Source: CAZABP01 sp964483245
GTDB taxonomy: Bacteria > Planctomycetota > UBA1135 > UBA2386
Length of the DNA: 34,215 nt
Assembly (NCBI GenBank): GCA_964483245.1
Contig: CAZABP010000047.1
Location: forward strand, 1-34,215
Direction: 5' to 3'
Below the pieces are notes generated by a model. It was not told the DNA's origin and did no database searches. It saw only the letters and a list, made by a program, of their open reading frames with translations. A program made the translations under genes and the position numbers. Positions within the stretch are counted from its first letter, which is position 1, and each line of letters starts with the position of its first letter. This document shows positions 29,467-34,215 of this stretch, in pieces.

Positions 29467-31068
29467 ATGTCCGAGCCACCTGATGCATTCTCCGCACCGC
29501 AAGACCAACCAGACCTCGAAGCCATCCTCGGTGAAGTCCGACTGCGGCTGAAAAGGGAGAAGTTCGAGACCTGGTTCAACGGGTTCAGCCTGCTCCGCTG
29601 GACCCTCGAAGAGATCGAGTTCGGCGTCCAGAGCGTGTTCGTGCGCGACTGGATCATGCGCAACTACCTGGGCGAGCTCGAAGCGGCCGTATCCCGGGTG
29701 CTGCGCGGGTCGAGCGCCGAGGGGGAAGAGGAGGGGGTCTGCCCCCGGCGCCGGATCCGCATCAGCGTGATCCAGGCGCCGCAGGCACAGCCGACCACGC
29801 TTGGGCTCGCCGAGCGGGCGCCGCACACCAAGGGCGCCGAGGCACCCCAGCTCGCCGCGTCGTACGCCGGCGCGCCGCAGCAGGGCGGGGGCCAGGCGGT
29901 CATCGCGGCCGCCCTGGCCAGCGGGCCCGACTGGGTCCAGAAGATCTCCGCCGTCCCGGTCCCGTCGCTGCCGCCGGCGGCGGGGGGAAACGGGGTCCCG
30001 CTCGCCGGTGCCGGTGACTCCACGCTGGGGGCGCCGAGTCCGTACACGCAGTCGCAGCTGATCCAGAACTACACGTTCGATCAGTTCGTGGTCGGGGACT
30101 GCAACCGCCTGGCGCATGCCGCGGCCCTGGCCGCCGGAGAACAGCCGGGCCGTTCGTACAACCCGCTGTTCATCCACGGCTCGGTCGGGCTCGGCAAGAC
30201 GCATCTGCTGCAGGCGATCTGCCACTCGGTGCTGCGCCGGTATCCCGGCGGGCGCGTCGTGTACCTGAGCTGCGAGGAGTTCACCAACCGCTTCATCAAG
30301 GCGATCGAGACCAAGAACCTGGACGCGTTCCGCAGCTTCCACCGCACGGCGGACGTGCTGGTCGTCGACGACGTCGACTTCCTGGCTTCCAAGGAGCGGA
30401 CGCAGGAAGAGTTCTTCCACACGTTCAACGACCTGTTCCATTCGAACAAGCAGATCGTGCTGTCGTCCGACCGGCCGCCGATCGAGATCCCGACCCTCGA
30501 GGAGCGCCTGGTCTCGCGGTTCAAGTGGGGCCTGGTGACCGACATTGCGCCGCCGTGCTTCGAGACGCGCGTCGCGATCCTCAAGCGCAAGTGCCGCAGC
30601 CGCAACCAGGAGCTGCAGGACGACGTCGCCTACTTCATCGCCGACCGGATCGACACCAACATCCGCGAGCTCGAGGGGGCGCTGATCCAGGTCCTCGGCA
30701 TGGCCAAGATGACCGAGCGCAGCGTCACGCTCGAAGTGGCCGAGGAGGCGCTGCGCGGCGCCTCCGCGCCCCGCGCGACGATGGTGACGCTGCCGATGAT
30801 CATGAACCTGATCACCTCCGAGTTCGGGATCTCGGCGCGGGAGCTGACCAGCGAGAGCCGCCGGCAGGTCGTCAGCTTCCCGCGCCAGGTCGGGATGTAC
30901 CTGGCGCGCACGAAGACAAAGCACTCCTACGAGGAGGTCGGGCGGTTCTTCGGCCGCCGCGACCACACGACGGCGATGTACGCCTACGAGCGGATCAAGC
31001 AGCGCCTGGCAACCGATCGCCGCGTGCGCGAGCTGATCGAGACGCTCGAGAAGCGCCTGCGGGCCTGA
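29467..31068 (+). CDS. dnaA: Chromosomal replication initiator DnaA
   Basis: 533 residues from the ATG at 29467, the start closest to domain I; 29401 is an alternative. DnaA binds origin boxes and opens the DNA for replication. Domain I (about 13-75) contains KREKFETWFNGF. Domain II (about 76-200) is long, Ala/Pro/Gly-rich and probably disordered, making the protein longer than most. Domain III has Walker A GSVGLGKTHL (238-247), Walker B VVDDVDF (299-305) followed by LASKERTQEEFFHTFN, sensor SSDRPP (333-338) and RELEGAL (about 400-406). Domain IV (about 439-533) has the DNA-contacting signature GRRDHTTAMYA (496-506). Two departures from common DnaA are Ser for Gly in the P-loop and Asp for Gln after Walker B (DDVDF for DDIQF). 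Domain IV also has HSYEEVGRFFGRRDHTTAM, so box recognition is probably near normal. Confidence 0.96.
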   Translation: MSEPPDAFSAPQDQPDLEAILGEVRLRLKREKFETWFNGFSLLRWTLEEIEFGVQSVFVRDWIMRNYLGELEAAVSRVLRGSSAEGEEEGVCPRRRIRISVIQAPQAQPTTLGLAERAPHTKGAEAPQLAASYAGAPQQGGGQAVIAAALASGPDWVQKISAVPVPSLPPAAGGNGVPLAGAGDSTLGAPSPYTQSQLIQNYTFDQFVVGDCNRLAHAAALAAGEQPGRSYNPLFIHGSVGLGKTHLLQAICHSVLRRYPGGRVVYLSCEEFTNRFIKAIETKNLDAFRSFHRTADVLVVDDVDFLASKERTQEEFFHTFNDLFHSNKQIVLSSDRPPIEIPTLEERLVSRFKWGLVTDIAPPCFETRVAILKRKCRSRNQELQDDVAYFIADRIDTNIRELEGALIQVLGMAKMTERSVTLEVAEEALRGASAPRATMVTLPMIMNLITSEFGISARELTSESRRQVVSFPRQVGMYLARTKTKHSYEEVGRFFGRRDHTTAMYAYERIKQRLATDRRVRELIETLEKRLRA

Positions 31069-31651
31069 GCCAGGTCTCCGCGGCTGACCCTGCCGTCACC
31101 GACCTGCCGGCGGTCTGCCCGCAGCGCGCGGGCAGCGCGGAATTCCCTCCGGCCCGGGATCCGTAGCAGCCCACCCGCGGATTCTTGACGCGTGACGGCA
31201 GCGTCGCACGCCGACCCCAACCGCTTGCCCGCCGTAGCGTCCGATTCCCTGTCGAAGCCGCGTGGACGATCCGGGTATCGCGATCGAATCGACCGCGGAG
31301 AACGCAGGCTGCATACGTGCGCCGGTGCACGGACCGCGGATCACGAGCGCAGGATCTCCCCCGCGCCGATCCGGCTGCGGGCCGCAGACTCTGCGGCGTC
31401 GCAACGGCTCTCCACGGATCGCGACGGGAGGATGAATCCGATGATCTGAGTACTTGAGTACAGATGCTCCTCTCCCCGGAGCTGCGCCACGTCCAGCAGC
31501 AGAACCGAGCAGCGCTCGACCCAGGCTCGGAGGGCTGCTTCCTTTCCGTCCTGGCCGCTCGTCGCGTCGTGGCGGCAGGCTGACCGGCACGGCATGATGC
31601 GCATCGTCTCGCGGGCGCAGGCGCACGCGGGCACCACCCGGGCGGATGGCC
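31069..31651. other. Long non-coding gap between dnaA and dnaN, candidate origin region
   Basis: No convincing gene in 583 bp; short open frames here have no recognisable product. By position it is a strong candidate for the replication origin, yet no TTATCCACA-like box was found. Features seen: a GC hairpin near the dnaA end, two copies of GACCGCGGA (in the 31290s and 31330s), frequent GATC, and a locally A/T-richer stretch around 31431-31466 with the near-repeat TGAGTACTTGAGTACA. Whether any of these bind DnaA is unknown. Confidence 0.55.
31115..31135 (+). terminator. Hairpin after dnaA, possible terminator
   Basis: Perfect 8-bp arms CTGCCCGC (31115-31122) and GCGGGCAG (31128-31135) with a 5-nt loop, 46 bp after the dnaA stop. 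No T-tract follows, so intrinsic termination is not certain. Confidence 0.35.
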
Positions 31652-32764
31652 ATGAAGATCCTGTGTGACCGACTCCAACTGAACGATGCGTTCGCTCTGG
31701 CCGCGGCAGTTGCGCCGGTCAAGAGCCCGCGCCCGATCCTGCAGCAGGTGCTGCTGCACGGCGAGGGGGATCGAGTGACGTTGTTCGCGACCGACCTCGA
31801 GATGTCGGCGCGCGTCGTGCTGGACGGCGTCAAGGTCGACAAGCCGGGACGCATCTGCCTGCCGGCGAAGGAGACGACGGCACTGCTGCGCGAGCTGGCG
31901 GACCCCACGGTCACGCTGGCGACCAAGGAGCAGCGCTGCACCATCACGTCCGGTGGCGGCTCGTTCGTACTGCTCGGTGACGATCCGGAGCAGTTTCCGC
32001 AGGCGCAGGATCTCGCGGCGCAGGACCGGGTCTTCGCGTTGCGGATCCCGGCCGGCCGCTTGCTCGAGATGATCCGGCAGACCGGGTTCGCCGCGGCGCG
32101 CGAAGAGAGCCGCTACGCGATCCACGGCGTGCTGTTCGATCTGCGCGACGACGTGCTGCGGTTGGTGGCGACCGACGGCCGCCGGCTGGCACTCGCCTAT
32201 CAGCACGTCGACCGCAGCGACGTGGAAGGCAAGCCGGCCGCCGGCATCGTCGTGCCGTTGCGTGCGCTGCAGAGCCTTGCGCGTTCGATCCCCGAGGGGA
32301 GCACCGACCTGGTGCAGCTCCGGTTCGGCGCGACGCAGGTCGGCTTCGACTTCGGTGGTGTGCAACTGCTCAGCCGGCTGCTCGACTGCCGGTTCCCGGA
32401 CTACGAGGCGGTGATCCCGCGTGCCGCCGACACGACGATCGAGCTGAACCGCGAGATGCTCGCCAGCAGCCTGCGCAAGGTCGCGATCCTGTGCGCCGGG
32501 GACCTGCGGATGGTGCGGTTCCAGTTCCAGCCCGGCGGGCTCGAGCTGTCGGCCGAGGGGCAGAGCGGTCGCGGCGACGTGACGATGGATGCCGAGGTCA
32601 GCGGCGCCGGGGGCGCGATCACGTTCAATCCGGACTTCGTGCTCGATGCACTGAAGGTCTGCGAGCTCGAGACGATCCGGATCGACATGTCCGACGACTC
32701 GACGCCGGCCAAGTTTCACCTCGGCGAAGCGTTCTCCTACGTGTTGATGCCGATCGGCGGATGA
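31652..32764 (+). CDS. dnaN: DNA polymerase III sliding clamp (beta subunit)
   Basis: 370 residues. The clamp encircles DNA and holds the replicative polymerase. The protein has the usual three-domain clamp length. MKILCDRLQLNDAFALAAAV is a typical start; LFATDLEMSARV (about 41-52) and VATDGRRLALAYQ (about 171-183) are hallmark clamp motifs, and the C-terminal VLMPIGG matches the family ending in MPxR-like residues, with Gly in place of the common Arg. The ATG at 31652 is preferred because GGGCGG lies at a better distance than for the ATG two codons upstream at 31646. The stop overlaps the next gene's ATG (ATGA). Confidence 0.95.
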   Translation: MKILCDRLQLNDAFALAAAVAPVKSPRPILQQVLLHGEGDRVTLFATDLEMSARVVLDGVKVDKPGRICLPAKETTALLRELADPTVTLATKEQRCTITSGGGSFVLLGDDPEQFPQAQDLAAQDRVFALRIPAGRLLEMIRQTGFAAAREESRYAIHGVLFDLRDDVLRLVATDGRRLALAYQHVDRSDVEGKPAAGIVVPLRALQSLARSIPEGSTDLVQLRFGATQVGFDFGGVQLLSRLLDCRFPDYEAVIPRAADTTIELNREMLASSLRKVAILCAGDLRMVRFQFQPGGLELSAEGQSGRGDVTMDAEVSGAGGAITFNPDFVLDALKVCELETIRIDMSDDSTPAKFHLGEAFSYVLMPIGG

Positions 32765-33055
32765 GCCAACCCCAACGCGCCGGCGAGATCCTCGCCGACT
32801 TGATGCGTGGCCTGCGCGAGCACGGACAGCTCGCGCCGATCCGCCGCGCGCTCAGCGAGATCCTGCCCGCGGAGCAGGAGGCGTTGTGTCAGGTCGTCGG
32901 CTGCCGCGGTGGCCGCGTCTGGATCGAGGTCGCGTCGGCGCCGCTGTGCGCCGAGCTGCGCGGGTTCCGGCGCGACGAGCTCCGGCTGGCGTTGAACCAG
33001 CGGCTCCCACGGATGCAGATCGCCGAGCTCGTGTTCCGCATCGCAGGCACCGGTC

Positions 33056-33063
<8 letters not shown>
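32761..33063 (+). CDS. DUF721/DciA-like protein
   Basis: 100 residues from ATG at 32761, overlapping the dnaN stop. DUF721 corresponds to DciA, an ancestral loader or operator of the replicative helicase DnaB. The pattern fits: an N-terminal helical part (GEILADLMRGLREHGQLAPIR, split near 8-28) followed by GGRVWIEVASAPLCAELRGF (about 50-69) and LRLALNQRLPRMQIAELVFRI (split near 74-94), the KH-like core with its strand VWIEV and a final strand. Its position between dnaN and gyrB is common for DUF721 genes. recF, often found here, is absent. The gene's end overlaps gyrB by 8 bp. Assignment is by pattern and context. Confidence 0.83.

Positions 33064-34215
<1,152 letters not shown>

Noticed and set aside
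31158..31448. A cluster of GATC sites as an origin signature
   Set aside because: GATC is frequent throughout the window, including within genes, so the local density is not informative without counts.
31185..31457. A 90-residue open frame in the dnaA-dnaN gap
   Set aside because: No ribosome-binding site, no recognisable domain, and composition like non-coding GC-rich sequence.
31069..31651. DnaA boxes such as CTCTCCACG and CGTGGACGA in the gap
   Set aside because: Each matches TTATCCACA at only about six of nine positions, which is expected by chance here.

Overview
This is a high-G+C bacterial chromosome segment, roughly two thirds G+C by eye, with dense genes and many 4-bp stop/start overlaps. 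It combines an Alternative Complex III/caa3-oxidase operon, double-domain DUF1579 proteins, a large REP-associated (RAYT-type) transposase, bacillithiol biosynthesis genes and a dnaA-dnaN-DUF721-gyrB block. This suits an uncultured aerobic lineage, most likely Planctomycetota-like. Acidobacteriota-like or another deep Gram-negative group cannot be excluded, and no rRNA gene is present to settle it. Several lipoprotein signal peptides imply a Gram-negative-type envelope.

Layout. (1) 1-10325, minus strand: a respiratory operon in transcription order actA-actB-actC-actD-actE-actF, a small one-helix membrane protein, a SCO-type copper protein, coxB with a fused cytochrome c domain, and the start of coxA. 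Together they encode a quinol-to-oxygen electron pathway (ACIII plus caa3 oxidase). (2) 10326-10739: a divergent control region with a candidate act promoter and two inverted repeats. (3) 10740-15432, plus strand: a small protein resembling an isolated sigma region 2, translationally coupled to a complete sigma-70 factor; then hemW, two small BamE-like lipoproteins and a lipoprotein beta-propeller of the choice-of-anchor I type. (4) 15546-17891: two tandem secreted DUF1579 paralogues of identical length. (5) 17903-19062: a RAYT transposase between REP-like inverted repeats. (6) 19073-21904, minus: a three-gene proton-translocating transhydrogenase (pntAA-pntAB-pntB). (7) 22128-29133, plus: pyrF, bshC, bshB1, a parA-type ATPase, a 102-bp hairpin element, a degenerate histidine-kinase-like protein, bshA and a NifS-type cysteine desulfurase. 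This is a complete bacillithiol pathway in one neighbourhood. (8) 29134-34215, plus: dnaA, a long non-coding gap, dnaN, a DUF721/DciA-like gene and the start of gyrB. This is the usual neighbourhood of a bacterial replication origin, although no standard DnaA boxes were seen.

The metabolic genes fit together. ACIII/caa3 builds the proton gradient, the transhydrogenase can use it to make NADPH, and bacillithiol (made from UDP-GlcNAc, malate and cysteine) is a thiol buffer normally kept reduced with NADPH. That link is inference.

The best candidates for something undescribed are the isolated sigma-2-like protein fused by translation to a sigma factor, the hairpin that contains the parA stop codon, and the pseudo-kinase between parA and bshA. 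No tRNA, rRNA or CRISPR array was seen.
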